DNA from: Euryarchaeota archaeon UBA552
Lineage (GTDB): Archaea; Thermoplasmatota; Poseidoniia; Poseidoniales; Thalassarchaeaceae
DNA length: 64,000 nt
Direction: 5' to 3'
NCBI GenBank assembly: GCA_002499585.1
Contig: DAMH01000029.1
Span: 5,969-69,968, forward strand
Position numbers and translations under genes: made by a program. Shown here one piece after another: positions 17,121 through 26,717 of this stretch (the first letter of the stretch is position 1; each line of letters begins with the position of its first letter). The notes under the pieces were generated by a model. That model was not told the DNA's origin, searched no databases, and was given only the letters and a program-made list of their open reading frames with translations.

Positions 17121-18131
17121 ATGAGTGTTTGGTTTAACCGACTAATCAAAGTGGGGTGGTTGACTGGCACATCCATGGCAGATATCGGAAGTCACTCTAT
17201 TCATGTCCAATCTAAGAAATGGTGGGATCGGTCAGCTCTGGGGATGCCCACCAAAGAAGGTCTGACATTAGGACCTGTAGATATTCTATATTGCCATTTG
17301 CACAGGGGTATGAAATTACCCTCCTCAAACTGGTTCGAGGATATTCTTGAGATCAGGCCCACTATAATTTCTGAATGCTTAGTAGATCAGGCCCTTAGAA
17401 GCCCCGGTAACAAGGTAGTTTGGTACGACCATTTTGATGATATTAGTCATGAGCATTCAAAAAATTCCACAGCACTCAGATGGGATTCTAACAAACACCC
17501 CAGCAAGTTTAGCCCGGACGCCGAGGTCAGATGGTTTCATTCTCGCACTGAATTCGACGCGTCAGACCTGTTAAATTGGTCAGACGAGGTAAACCAATCC
17601 GGTAGAATAGCCGAGGTAATGGTTGTAGATGACGATCTGGATGTCGTTTGTTACAGGGTAAAGGAGATAGACCCAAGTGGGGTATTCGATTCAACAAGGC
17701 ATGATAAAGAAAACAGCATCAAAATCGACAGTGGCACGTCATGGTCGAAGGGAGAACAACTCAATAATCAACACCCAAGTTTCCTGAACGGTGTTTTACT
17801 GGATGAGCACCACTCGGATTTACCGGTTTACTCGGAAGGGAGCATGGTATACGAGGATCTGTTAGAACGTCGTCTATTCGTAAAATCAGGTTTCAAATAC
17901 GGAGTCAGGTGGAGAGCATATGAAAATGGATCTTACGATGGTCATGCCCCATGGCTAGTGTGTCACCCCGATGCCATCCCCACAAATTGGATTTCAGCGT
18001 GCCAGGGTTCACGCCTCGCTTCAGGTGTCAGCAAAACAATGTTGTTGCCTATCATTGATGGGACCAGGATAAGGTACCTAGCAGTGTTGAGGCCGCCTTC
18101 GAATTCAAGGTGGAATTCGGTTAGAAGGTGA
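17121..18131 (+). CDS. endA: tRNA-splicing endonuclease
   Basis: A 336-residue RNA-splicing endonuclease that cuts bulge-helix-bulge introns in pre-tRNA. The C-terminal catalytic domain is clear: MVYEDLLERRLFVKSGFKYG is followed by the triad Y267 (RAYENG), H275 (DGHAPWLV) and K305 (SGVSKTMLL), then a final beta-strand region ending RYLAVLRPP. Tyr-His and His-Lys spacings resemble characterised enzymes. The N-terminal half is weakly conserved, and the length suggests a two-repeat (alpha2-type) subunit with a degenerate first repeat. The 3' end overlaps the convergent metalloprotease gene by 27 bases. Confidence 0.88.
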   Translation: MSVWFNRLIKVGWLTGTSMADIGSHSIHVQSKKWWDRSALGMPTKEGLTLGPVDILYCHLHRGMKLPSSNWFEDILEIRPTIISECLVDQALRSPGNKVVWYDHFDDISHEHSKNSTALRWDSNKHPSKFSPDAEVRWFHSRTEFDASDLLNWSDEVNQSGRIAEVMVVDDDLDVVCYRVKEIDPSGVFDSTRHDKENSIKIDSGTSWSKGEQLNNQHPSFLNGVLLDEHHSDLPVYSEGSMVYEDLLERRLFVKSGFKYGVRWRAYENGSYDGHAPWLVCHPDAIPTNWISACQGSRLASGVSKTMLLPIIDGTRIRYLAVLRPPSNSRWNSVRR

Positions 18132-20144
18132 ATCATCGACAAGCTCATACCCGTTGTTCCCACTTCTCGAGTGGGAACCCTCATGATGTCTTCTCATATT
18201 TTTTGACGTAGAGATTAACAGAAGCAACAGGGCAATGCTGATGCCATTTGCAGGTGTAGATAACCAGCCTATAATGGGAAGATCCTGGAGGCGATTTTCA
18301 GTATACAATATAAACGGGACTCTTGACTCTAAACCGTTGTTATCGATGAGGATGATTTCTCCCCTAGCTATCATGCCCGGGGATAGCAGACCGTTGGGTG
18401 ACACTTTCAACGGGAACGCGTTTTCACTAGGTGAAATTGTTACAGCCTCTGAAGATGTTACTACCTGAGAAGCTGGACCGTCTATAACCAAGCTATAGGT
18501 TACTGAGCCGTCGCCGACCATACCGACTTCGAAATTAAGGTCTGTCACACCGGTCGAGTCCACATCAAATTCCAATAGTTTGTCATCCAGTTTGTGCTGA
18601 ACAGTGTACCAACGGGAGCTCACGTCTATTACCTGATTAGTGGAACCATCCTCGTTGATACACACTATCTCAGTGTTCATCATCCCCTTAGCTCTGTTTG
18701 TCTCGCTATTATCTAGTATCATCAGAGAATAATTTCCAGCATCATAAGAAACTGTATCCTGGATCCTGTCCTGTGTGTTTTGAGACCACGTGGATTCTAT
18801 TTCCAGTATACATGGACTGTAGAGAGTGATGTCTACGTTCAAAGTTTGATCGGGGAGTAAGATTATTGGTGCTCTTGGAAACATGGCTTCTAAGGTATTA
18901 TTTCCGGGATTGAACTCAAATGAAGCAAATTCATTATTGACATCGGTTATCTCAATTGTCCAAGGGACGAGTTTTCCTGTAGAGTCTCTCACCCTGACTC
19001 CTGTAGATCCTAGAAATGAGTCAACTTGGAACGTATCTGTGTACTCACCGTCATTATCGCCTAATATCAATGCGTCATTTCCATCAGACTCTATGATGTA
19101 ACTCCACGGAAACAGAGGATTAGAGTTTAGCATGTTGCCATCGGGATCTCCATTCAGTGTGTCTTGGTATTCAACGAGTATTCCAGACCCTGGCAGACCT
19201 GAGTCAAAACCTTCGCCATTCCGAAATGTCAGCCAGATAGACTCTGTTTCTGATATTCTAACTTGGTATACGGACCCGTTTTCGGAATATGGGGAAAGAA
19301 TGTATGTTTTCTTGATTTCGGTATTTACCAGACCGACTTCTCTTAGGGGGTCTATCAGTGTGAGTGTCGATGCAGATGGAAGGGCAGGCGTTTCTCCAGC
19401 CCCATTCCAGTTACCACTGGCCATAATACCCCAGTCACCTACACCATTCCAGTCTCTTGTGGGGGAGTCGCCATGGACGTCGTACAGATCTAGGCCGCCC
19501 ATTTGGTGAAGTACCTCATGTACGATGGTACCCAATCCAGATTTTGTTGATGAGATAGCATAATGATCGAAAGTTATTGACCCCTTGTCCACAGGGTTTT
19601 CAAGGTGTGAAAAGTGACTCCAAATGGAATCAGGGCCTCCACCGGTTTCTTGTGCCTCCTCACCGATCAACAATATCACCCTGTCAAGAATTCCGTCATT
19701 ATTAAGATCGAATTCTTCTAGGTTATCCAGGTCTATGGTTTGAAATACTTCAACAACGAGGTCTTGAACCCGATAATCACGTTCTGGATTATCGGTTCCG
19801 TACCAACTCATCTCATGAAGAGTTGTGATAGGGGCTGATACGTAATATGATAGTGATGACCTACCGGCACTGGCCTGCCGTATATACTCTGAAGCACCCT
19901 TTTCTCCTTCCATAATATCAGTTATTGATGTTGCTGATACAGAATCTTGTGATCCTACATTGGTCTTGAAATGTACGGGTATTATCAACCACTTTTCTTC
20001 ATTCTGGAGTGGGAGTAAATCGGATTCTTCTGCATAGACAGGAGATCGTGATGCAACCAAATCGTTGATGATGGCAGAGTTAGCTTGGACCACAATCAGC
20101 AATAGAATGAGGCCGCCGGCTGATAGCGCATTGATTCTATCCAC
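18105..20144 (-). CDS. Secreted M6-family (immune inhibitor A-like) metalloprotease, membrane anchored
   Basis: A 679-residue secreted peptidase. The N terminus is a signal segment (LSAGGLILLLIVVQANS). The zinc motif is HEVLHQMGG (HExxH starting at H209) followed by LDLYD, as in M6/gametolysin-like proteases. Just before it is a DLNNDGILDRVILL calcium-type segment. The region after the catalytic domain is beta-rich and probably Ig-like. A C-terminal helix (GISIALLLLLIS) followed by basic residues anchors it in the membrane. GTG 20144 is the start. It is encoded 36 bases after tatC on the same strand, but its own signal lacks a twin arginine. It likely degrades extracellular protein. Confidence 0.88.
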   Translation of the reverse strand: MDRINALSAGGLILLLIVVQANSAIINDLVASRSPVYAEESDLLPLQNEEKWLIIPVHFKTNVGSQDSVSATSITDIMEGEKGASEYIRQASAGRSSLSYYVSAPITTLHEMSWYGTDNPERDYRVQDLVVEVFQTIDLDNLEEFDLNNDGILDRVILLIGEEAQETGGGPDSIWSHFSHLENPVDKGSITFDHYAISSTKSGLGTIVHEVLHQMGGLDLYDVHGDSPTRDWNGVGDWGIMASGNWNGAGETPALPSASTLTLIDPLREVGLVNTEIKKTYILSPYSENGSVYQVRISETESIWLTFRNGEGFDSGLPGSGILVEYQDTLNGDPDGNMLNSNPLFPWSYIIESDGNDALILGDNDGEYTDTFQVDSFLGSTGVRVRDSTGKLVPWTIEITDVNNEFASFEFNPGNNTLEAMFPRAPIILLPDQTLNVDITLYSPCILEIESTWSQNTQDRIQDTVSYDAGNYSLMILDNSETNRAKGMMNTEIVCINEDGSTNQVIDVSSRWYTVQHKLDDKLLEFDVDSTGVTDLNFEVGMVGDGSVTYSLVIDGPASQVVTSSEAVTISPSENAFPLKVSPNGLLSPGMIARGEIILIDNNGLESRVPFILYTENRLQDLPIIGWLSTPANGISIALLLLLISTSKNMRRHHEGSHSRSGNNGYELVDDSPSNRIPP

Positions 20145-20180
20145 AGACGTTGGGTCGGTTTGCCTGACTTTAACACGACC

Positions 20181-20921
20181 CTATTTTGTATCCAAGGGGA
20201 GTGTAATTCCATGTGAATTATTTATTGTGAGCTTCAATAAGGCTCTTGACAGGGATTCTGCGAGTAGTGCGTTTAGTAGGATTAATGTTACTTTGATGCC
20301 TTCGAAGTCTTCTGAAAGTAAGACCCATGTCATTCCTGCGAAAATGATGTGTATCCTCAATCGCACGCCATCTAAGATATCATGATCCTGAGTCAAGGCC
20401 CTAGCGGAACACAAGGCGCTGGTGAGTATGATAAACATGGTTAGCAACCATGATATTGTAACTCCGATCGAGGCTATTGAAATCGGATTGATCGCCACTC
20501 TAACACCTTCGACTCCGTCTAGTGTAACTATTTTTGCAGTTATCTCAGGAGTATAGTATACGATGAGGGCAATTGAGGATATTATTATCAAAGATGTTGT
20601 GGACATTATGTTTCTGATCAAGATTTGTTCATGCTCCAGAAGGCCAGGTTGGATAAATTTGTACAATCCGTAGGATAGTAAAGGGAAAGCTAAGATGACG
20701 CCGGTCAATATTGAGGCTGACCAACGCAGAACATACCAATCATATGGCGAGTATACAGCCAATTCAGAATTAGTGTGAAGCTGAAAGGATTCTGCCCAAT
20801 TGAATAGGAGATCAGTAATGTAAAACGAGGCTATCAGGGTGAGTAGCGAGGCCATCACCACAGAGGGAATGATCGCCCTCCTGAGATCTGATATGTGACC
20901 TCGAATACTCAGCTCGTCCAT
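20181..20921 (-). CDS. tatC: Sec-independent (Tat) translocase subunit TatC
   Basis: A 246-residue polytopic membrane protein with about six helices. The N-terminal GHISDLRRAII matches the TatC HLxELRxR element, and GLYKFIQPGLLEHEQ matches the FxxPGLxxxE loop that contacts twin-arginine signals. TatC is the receptor of the translocase that exports folded proteins. No tatA gene is seen nearby. It sits between the CxCH-motif protein (15 bases upstream), whose signal has paired arginines, and the M6 protease (36 bases downstream). The protein is somewhat diverged but of the usual length. Confidence 0.87.
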   Translation of the reverse strand: MDELSIRGHISDLRRAIIPSVVMASLLTLIASFYITDLLFNWAESFQLHTNSELAVYSPYDWYVLRWSASILTGVILAFPLLSYGLYKFIQPGLLEHEQILIRNIMSTTSLIIISSIALIVYYTPEITAKIVTLDGVEGVRVAINPISIASIGVTISWLLTMFIILTSALCSARALTQDHDILDGVRLRIHIIFAGMTWVLLSEDFEGIKVTLILLNALLAESLSRALLKLTINNSHGITLPLDTK

Positions 20922-20936
20922 CTTTTGATTAACCTC

Positions 20937-21935
20937 TTACATCATGTCCCCGGCTTTGACAGGAGCCCTTGCTGCTAATATTGTCCTGTAGACTCCATAT
21001 AACGCCCAGGCGGCGCAGAAATAGGCGACGCCGGTAAGGAACCAATTATTGCCATCTGCGGTCCAGTTTACGGCGATGTAGAGAGATAGGATAGCTGCGA
21101 TGCTGCGTCTGAACGCCTGAGGGTAGGCCAGTTCCATTGCAAGTGGTTCGGGGCCCTCACCGTACCGCCTTTCTAGTAGCTCTCGCTGGAACACTGCACC
21201 TACAATCAAGGCTACGAGTGATGCCCAGTATAGTTGGTTTCCATTGGAGAAGACAGATTCTGCTATTCTGGCTTGCCTTTCCTGCTCCTCCGCTTCGGGG
21301 GATTCTTCGATTAGGAATAGCGCATCATATGCGCCAACGGATATTGTCCTAGTTTCTAGCGTGGCCGAGGTGTCGTCTTGTTGTATAGTCTCGGGGGCAT
21401 TGATTGTGAATGATAGCATGTTCCAATAATCGTCATCACCGGGTGCTCCATCTCCATTTACAGAGTTACCCGCTATCCAGAAATGAATGTCCCCGCTATC
21501 TTCTGACGGTGCTGTCCAAGTGAGGTCCCATACTCCTGTGTCAGATGTCTCAGAATGTGAGACGTCTTTGTTGCTGTCTTCGGCTATTCTGAGGTTCTGT
21601 TCATCATCCCAGGAAAACGTTCCTATTTCCCCCGATGTTATTACAAAACCTGCCTTAACATTGCCATCGTCGCCTGCTAGGACATGCGCGTCTGCTACTT
21701 TGATAGTAAAATCATAGTCCTCTGATGGATTGTATTGTATCGGAACACCTGTAATCATGATCACTGCGCGATCTGAGATCTGTCCATTGTTGTGGCAACT
21801 GCAACCATATTCGGCGGTTGGGTTTCCATCGCCGTTCAGATAGGGGGGACCCCCGCTGTTGGCTAGTGCTGGGAGTGACAAAAGGCCGATTATGACCAAA
21901 GCTAGGCCTGTTCTCCTTAGCAGTCTATTTCCCAT
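20937..21935 (-). CDS. Choice-of-anchor-V/reeler-like surface protein with CxCH motif
   Basis: A 332-residue protein. The signal region is NRLLRRTGLALVIIGLL, with adjacent arginines. The mature N terminus has a GCSCHNN motif (C45, C47, H48), a shortened version of the CxxCH seen in choice-of-anchor-V domains. A beta domain follows, with VSHSETS, WDLTWTAPSEDSG and GNSVNGDGAPGDDDYW. The C-terminal third has two or three hydrophobic helices and a short tail. The protein at 63484 is a clear paralogue. CxCH plus the conserved histidine suggests bound metal or heme, which is inference. Adjacent tatC (15 bases) makes it a candidate Tat substrate. It lies 52 bases beyond pntB. Confidence 0.8.
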   Translation of the reverse strand: MGNRLLRRTGLALVIIGLLSLPALANSGGPPYLNGDGNPTAEYGCSCHNNGQISDRAVIMITGVPIQYNPSEDYDFTIKVADAHVLAGDDGNVKAGFVITSGEIGTFSWDDEQNLRIAEDSNKDVSHSETSDTGVWDLTWTAPSEDSGDIHFWIAGNSVNGDGAPGDDDYWNMLSFTINAPETIQQDDTSATLETRTISVGAYDALFLIEESPEAEEQERQARIAESVFSNGNQLYWASLVALIVGAVFQRELLERRYGEGPEPLAMELAYPQAFRRSIAAILSLYIAVNWTADGNNWFLTGVAYFCAAWALYGVYRTILAARAPVKAGDMM

Positions 21936-21987
21936 ACTTATTCCTCTTCCTCAGACCCACATAATCGTTCCTCGTCTAGTTTGATAA

Positions 21988-23397
21988 TCATGCTTCTTTT
22001 AGGGCTGAATTTAGGGCCATCATCATCTTCTTGCCGTCTCCAAACAACATCATGGTTTTGTCCATGTAAAACAAATCGTTGTCGACTCCAGCATACCCCA
22101 CAGAAAGACTCCTCTTGATGATCACCACTGATCTGGCGAGGTCAGCATCTATGATTGGCATGCCAGCCAGTGGTCCCTCTCCTGATCGTGCTACCGGGTT
22201 GCATGTATCGTTTGCGCCGATTATAATCGCGGCATCCGCTTCGGGCATTTCTGGGTTTATCTCGTCCATTTCTATTAGTTGATCATATGGAACGTTCGCC
22301 TCTGCCAGAAGTACATTCATGTGGCCGGGCATGCGTCCTGCCACAGGATGAATGGCGTATTTTACCTCGGTATCGTATTTCTCTTTCATTAGGTCTGCAA
22401 ACTCCTTAACTTGATGTTGGCATTGGCTGACAGCCATACCATATCCGGGTACTATGATGACCTTTTGTGCCCCGTCTAATATCATCGCCACTTCATCTGG
22501 GTCGCTTCCCACCTTAGTCCGGGTTACCGACTGTTTATCTGATCCTCCGAATGATTTGAAGAGGACATCAATTAGTCTTCTGTTCATAGCTTTGCACATA
22601 ATGAAAGTCAATATGAGTCCGCTTGCACCGACTAGGGAGCCAGCAATAATAAGGACGGGGTTGGATATGATGAAACCCGTGAATGCTGCTGCTATACCAG
22701 ATAATGAATTCAGTAGACTGACTACTACAGGCATGTCCGCCCCACCTATGGGTAGAACTAATACCACGCCAAGTAGGCACGCTAGTAGTATCAGAACCCA
22801 GACCATTTGGAAATCATCTGGAGTTGTAACGGACAGGTAAATTACGACAATGCTAGAGAGCATTATTAGCCCTTTCACGCCGTTCAGCCACGATGGACCC
22901 CAAGTAGGTGTTCTTCTCCACTTTCCTAGTATCATGAAGCCTCCCTTGAGTTTAGCGAAGGCCACTAGCGAACCAGTCAGAGTCATCCAACCAACCAGTG
23001 CAGAGAGGCCGATTGCAGTCCATGCAACATGAAGTTCCAGGCCCTTTGGTATGGTGTCGCTTTCTATAGCAGAGTAGATTTCAGCAAGGGCAACAAGCGC
23101 ACTTGCTGCTCCGCCAAAACCATTGAACAAAGCAACTAATTCAGGCATTCCTGTCATTTCTACCCTGATGGCCAGTAATGATCCGATAGCTGCTCCGAGA
23201 GCTATGCCTGCAATGATCAATACAGGTCTTGTGACTAGATCTGTCTCAAGGAGGACAGTCAGTACAGCCATCAACATCCCCATTGCGCCAAGTTGATTTC
23301 CCCTTGGTGCAGTTCTGGGATGGCCAAGCATCTTGAGGCCGAAAATGAACAATCCCGCGGATATTAAGTAGCCTAATTGGAACCATTGATTATCCAT
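21988..23397 (-). CDS. pntB: NAD(P) transhydrogenase subunit beta
   Basis: A 469-residue subunit carrying most of the proton channel (about eight helices in residues 1-260) and the NADP(H)-binding domain III. Domain III motifs include VIIVPGYGMAVSQCQH, AIHPVAGRMPGHMNVLLAEA and IGANDTCNPVAR, and also KRSLSVGYAGVDNDLFY. The enzyme couples hydride transfer between NADH and NADP+ to proton translocation and is a main source of NADPH. It directly abuts the alpha-2 gene, and the order alpha1-alpha2-beta is that of three-subunit bacterial enzymes. All motifs look intact. Confidence 0.96.
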   Translation of the reverse strand: MDNQWFQLGYLISAGLFIFGLKMLGHPRTAPRGNQLGAMGMLMAVLTVLLETDLVTRPVLIIAGIALGAAIGSLLAIRVEMTGMPELVALFNGFGGAASALVALAEIYSAIESDTIPKGLELHVAWTAIGLSALVGWMTLTGSLVAFAKLKGGFMILGKWRRTPTWGPSWLNGVKGLIMLSSIVVIYLSVTTPDDFQMVWVLILLACLLGVVLVLPIGGADMPVVVSLLNSLSGIAAAFTGFIISNPVLIIAGSLVGASGLILTFIMCKAMNRRLIDVLFKSFGGSDKQSVTRTKVGSDPDEVAMILDGAQKVIIVPGYGMAVSQCQHQVKEFADLMKEKYDTEVKYAIHPVAGRMPGHMNVLLAEANVPYDQLIEMDEINPEMPEADAAIIIGANDTCNPVARSGEGPLAGMPIIDADLARSVVIIKRSLSVGYAGVDNDLFYMDKTMMLFGDGKKMMMALNSALKEA

Positions 23398-23712
23398 CTA
23401 ATCGCCTCTCCTTTTCCTCTTTCCTGCGATCATCTGTAACATTCTATTTGTAACAGCGAAACCACCCACGACATTGATAGTGGCCAATACAAGTGCGGCA
23501 AATGCAATTATGCCGGATATTTCGGTCTGGGTCCCATCGTAGAGAACGTTGGCACCTATTATGGCACCTACTATGCTGATACCGGAAATTGCGTTTGCGC
23601 CGCTCATAAGGGGAGTGTGAAGGGTCGGCGGGACTTTTGTTATGAGTTCAAATCCCAAAAAGATCGCTAGGGCAAATAGTGTCAAACTCCCGATTAGTGT
23701 TGCAGGATCCAT
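23398..23712 (-). CDS. pntAB: NAD(P) transhydrogenase subunit alpha part 2 (membrane)
   Basis: A 104-residue membrane subunit with three to four helices. It corresponds to the C-terminal domain of E. coli PntA, encoded separately here. It begins with LIGSLTLFALAIFLGFEL, followed by a PPTLHTPLMSGANAISGI segment, a conserved signature of this subunit. It completes the proton channel with PntB. The start overlaps the alpha-1 stop by one base (TGATG), and its stop abuts the pntB start. Translational coupling of the three genes is likely. Confidence 0.95.
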   Translation of the reverse strand: MDPATLIGSLTLFALAIFLGFELITKVPPTLHTPLMSGANAISGISIVGAIIGANVLYDGTQTEISGIIAFAALVLATINVVGGFAVTNRMLQMIAGKRKRRGD

Positions 23713-24872
23713 CAGATCACCTCGGAGAGTTTAGCTTGGTTTTCATGCACGGATCCGTCTCTGCACAACAAGACTCCCCCCATTCCTTGCACATGGAAAT
23801 CGGAATCGGCAGGCGCGCCGACAAGTATGTCATCACTTTCGGACAAATCGAACCCTTCCTCTGTCATTAGAGATGATAGGAAGGATGTGATGTTATTGGA
23901 AAAGAGCATGCTCGCAGTGGTGGGAATAGTACCGGGAAGGTTGGTTTTACCGACTATCACCACTCCGTTGTCTGTGGTTATCGTTTCATCCCTGACGGTT
24001 AGTTCACAGTTACCACCTACATCAGCATTCATGTCAACAATGACACAGCCGGTTTTGAATTTTTTAACCGCGTCTGCCGGGATTGTTACCGGTGCAGGCC
24101 TACCAAATATCCTTGCGGTTGTGATAACTAGATCCGCATCCGCTGCTACATTACACACGGTTTCGTTGACTTTGGTTATGAAATCCGGTGTGAGCGGTTT
24201 AGCGTATCCTGATTCGTCTTCAAAATCTTCCATGCCTTCAACAACGATAAATCTGCCACCAACAGACTCGATTTGCTCCGCTGCCGTTATCCGGACGTCA
24301 GAGGCGAACACAACTGCACCCAGCCGCTTTGCGGTCGCTATTGCCTGTAACCCAGCAACACCAGACCCCATCACCACAACTTTGGCCGGCCTGACCGTAC
24401 CGGCTGAAGTTGTCATCATGGGTATTCCTTTCGAAACGAGGGAAGCACCAAGCAATACTGACTTGTATCCTGCTAGATTGTCTTGACTGGAGTTGACATC
24501 CATGGATTGTGCCCTTGAGAGCCTTCTTGGGATCATGTCCATGCTAATTAGTGTAATTTTTTTGTCATTGCAGGACCTCACTCTACTCGGATGGCGGAAG
24601 GGGTCGGCATTGCATATCAAAATCTGGCCTTCTCTTAGCAACTCCTCGGCAGGGAAGTTGATAGATGATATGATTTCGGATTGCGATACTTGTTGTCTGT
24701 CGGTGACGATTGCCCCAAATTCTTCGTATTCTTGATCACTGTGATTTGATGAGATTCCAGCTTCGGTCTCCACATAGACCTCATACCCAATCTTGGAAAG
24801 TTTTTTCACCGAGCTTGGTACGATCGAAACCCTGTTTTCAGCCTCAAACTCCTTGATTACTCCTATGCGCAT
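23712..24872 (-). CDS. pntAA: NAD(P) transhydrogenase subunit alpha part 1 (NAD-binding)
   Basis: A 386-residue soluble domain I that binds NAD(H), related to alanine dehydrogenase. It shows MRIGVIKEFEAENRVSIVP at the N terminus, then the Rossmann motif VVMGSGVAGLQAIATAKRLG and GCVIVDMNADVGGN. ATG 24872 gives this canonical N terminus; the GTG at 24881 would add three residues. It is the first gene of a minus-strand unit that may run through pntB to the CxCH protein, tatC and the M6 protease. It is divergent from mdh. Both mdh and Pnt handle NAD pools, so shared control is possible. Confidence 0.95.
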   Translation of the reverse strand: MRIGVIKEFEAENRVSIVPSSVKKLSKIGYEVYVETEAGISSNHSDQEYEEFGAIVTDRQQVSQSEIISSINFPAEELLREGQILICNADPFRHPSRVRSCNDKKITLISMDMIPRRLSRAQSMDVNSSQDNLAGYKSVLLGASLVSKGIPMMTTSAGTVRPAKVVVMGSGVAGLQAIATAKRLGAVVFASDVRITAAEQIESVGGRFIVVEGMEDFEDESGYAKPLTPDFITKVNETVCNVAADADLVITTARIFGRPAPVTIPADAVKKFKTGCVIVDMNADVGGNCELTVRDETITTDNGVVIVGKTNLPGTIPTTASMLFSNNITSFLSSLMTEEGFDLSESDDILVGAPADSDFHVQGMGGVLLCRDGSVHENQAKLSEVI

Positions 24873-25004
24873 GCTCATCACCCCAGTTAGGCCCTGCCTC
24901 GTCTATATTCCCCTCCAGATGGCGACTCTTGAACACGTCGGATGCTAAGACGCAATAGGGCTTTCTTGAGAAAGCCCAAGTACCCCCATCTACTGGGTGG
25001 AAAT

Positions 25005-25946
25005 ATGAAGCGTGGCCGAAAGACAGTAGCCGTGATAGGTGCCGGTAATGTTGGTGCAACATGCGCCTTTTCCCTAGCAGAGATGAAGATCGGGAATGTA
25101 ATAATGTTAGATATATTTGAGGGATTTGCCAAAGGAAAGGCTCTTGACATGAGCCAAGCAGGTCAAATACTGAATTATGACGGTGTTATTACAGGCACAT
25201 CATCTTACGAGGACATTGCAGGGGCGGAAGTTGTAGTAGTTACCTCTGGTTTCCCAAGGAAACCGGGTATGACACGTGAGGACCTAATCTCAAAAAATGC
25301 CTCGATCATAACTGAAGTTGGTGCCGGTATAAAAAAACACGCACCAGATTCGATTGTCATAGTTGTGACAAATCCACTAGACTTGATGACCTACCACATG
25401 TGGAAAGCTACAGGATTCCCATCAGAAAGAGTTGTGGGTCAAGCTGGGATTCTTGATTCTGCAAGAATGACACATTTTGTAGCCAAGGAGGTCGGAGTTT
25501 CAAATGAAGATGTCCAGGCCATGGTATTAGGAGGCCATGGGGATACAATGGTGCCTCTACCTCGGTACACTACGGTGTCCGGAATTCCCATCACCCAATT
25601 GCTTGACGAAGACACAATCCGAAAGATTGGAGATAGGACTGCAGGAGGTGGCGGGGAAATAGTAAAGCTGCTTGAAAAGGGCTCAGCATTTTACGCTCCC
25701 GGCAATGCAGCAGCCATCATGGCAGAAGCTGTAATCCAAGACAGGAAGAGGCTTCTTCCATGTTCCGCGTACCTGACCGGGGAATACGGCATGAATGATG
25801 TGTACATTGGCGTTCCTGTAATTTTGGGGAGAGACGGAGTAGAGAGGATCATAGAACTAGATCTTGAGAAAAATGAGTTGGAGAGTTTGCAGCGGTCCGG
25901 CGCGTTTTACAAAAAACAACTTACAGACGTCATTGGTTGGAGATGA
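25005..25946 (+). CDS. mdh: Malate dehydrogenase (LDH-like family)
   Basis: A 313-residue NAD-dependent enzyme interconverting malate and oxaloacetate. Motifs in order are VAVIGAGNVGATCAF (Rossmann), SGFPRKPGMTREDL (the arginine in the mobile loop specifies malate rather than lactate), VTNPLDLMTY, and GGHGDTMVPLPRY with the catalytic histidine. ATG 25005 is chosen because a GGTGG-like ribosome site precedes it and the Rossmann strand follows at once. The frame reaches back to 24942, which would add a non-homologous basic stretch. It ends in an ATGA overlap with the Nudix gene. Confidence 0.95.
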   Translation: MKRGRKTVAVIGAGNVGATCAFSLAEMKIGNVIMLDIFEGFAKGKALDMSQAGQILNYDGVITGTSSYEDIAGAEVVVVTSGFPRKPGMTREDLISKNASIITEVGAGIKKHAPDSIVIVVTNPLDLMTYHMWKATGFPSERVVGQAGILDSARMTHFVAKEVGVSNEDVQAMVLGGHGDTMVPLPRYTTVSGIPITQLLDEDTIRKIGDRTAGGGGEIVKLLEKGSAFYAPGNAAAIMAEAVIQDRKRLLPCSAYLTGEYGMNDVYIGVPVILGRDGVERIIELDLEKNELESLQRSGAFYKKQLTDVIGWR

Positions 25947-26710
25947 AGGTAGAATTGCTAGAAGAGTACGTACACTTGGAACATGATGGTCGCCTACTAC
26001 TGGTGGACAAAAATGGCAATGGCCCTAAAAAGCCAGTAATGGGAAGAATGAAATTTTTGGAAGATGACGTTCTGAGATTACCTACGCCGAGCGAAGCAAA
26101 ACGCATGGGAATACCATGGGTTCCAAGGCGAGTCAACATATTTTCCATCGGCGAAAGGAAGGTGCGAATACAAGTTTCGACCCCCGACATTCCTTGGCCC
26201 TCTCATTGGGCATCAAAAGACGATACAATATCGGATAACGCAGTAGACCCCGTGGTGAGGGAATCTGTCTACAGGACCCTTCATAGGATCGTCAGCAAGG
26301 TAGTGCTTCTGAACGATGCCAACCAAGTTCTTATGGTCAAAGTAACCAGGGGCTTCTTTACCGGCAGCTGGACCCTACCTGGTGGCTTTGTGGACTATGG
26401 CGAACACCCAGAAGATGGCGCCGTCAGAGAAGCCAAAGAGGAGTTGGGCCTATCGATTTTGATTGATGCAAAGATTAGGGTAGACAAAGACATGACTCAA
26501 AAACCAAATTTGATCATCAGAGAATCAATATTCAATGATGAAGGTCTAGATTGGGTCTCTTTCACATACAGATCTCAATATACTGACAATGGTCAAAAAA
26601 TTACTCCAAAAGATGGTGAGATAGAGGAAGCTAGGTGGTTCGATAAGCGTACCGCGATATCAAATTGTATTTCTGTTTTTGATCGGGAAGCAATAGATCT
26701 ACTCGTCTGA
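25943..26710 (+). CDS. Nudix hydrolase with unidentified N-terminal domain
   Basis: A 255-residue protein with a full Nudix box, GFVDYGEHPEDGAV then REAKEELGL, matching Gx5Ex7REUxEExGU at about residues 153-175. Nudix enzymes hydrolyse nucleoside diphosphate derivatives such as ADP-ribose or NADH. The first 115 residues are a separate region (KVELLEEYVHLEHDGRLLL onward) that I cannot assign. ATG 25943 overlaps the mdh stop as ATGA; a TTG six bases upstream is less likely. Linkage to mdh could suggest an NAD-related substrate, but this is inference. Confidence 0.88.
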   Translation: MKVELLEEYVHLEHDGRLLLVDKNGNGPKKPVMGRMKFLEDDVLRLPTPSEAKRMGIPWVPRRVNIFSIGERKVRIQVSTPDIPWPSHWASKDDTISDNAVDPVVRESVYRTLHRIVSKVVLLNDANQVLMVKVTRGFFTGSWTLPGGFVDYGEHPEDGAVREAKEELGLSILIDAKIRVDKDMTQKPNLIIRESIFNDEGLDWVSFTYRSQYTDNGQKITPKDGEIEEARWFDKRTAISNCISVFDREAIDLLV

Positions 26711-26717
26711 CGCAGTC

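Noticed and set aside
23827..24486. 219-residue plus-strand frame.
   Set aside because: Antisense shadow of pntAA, which has complete family motifs.
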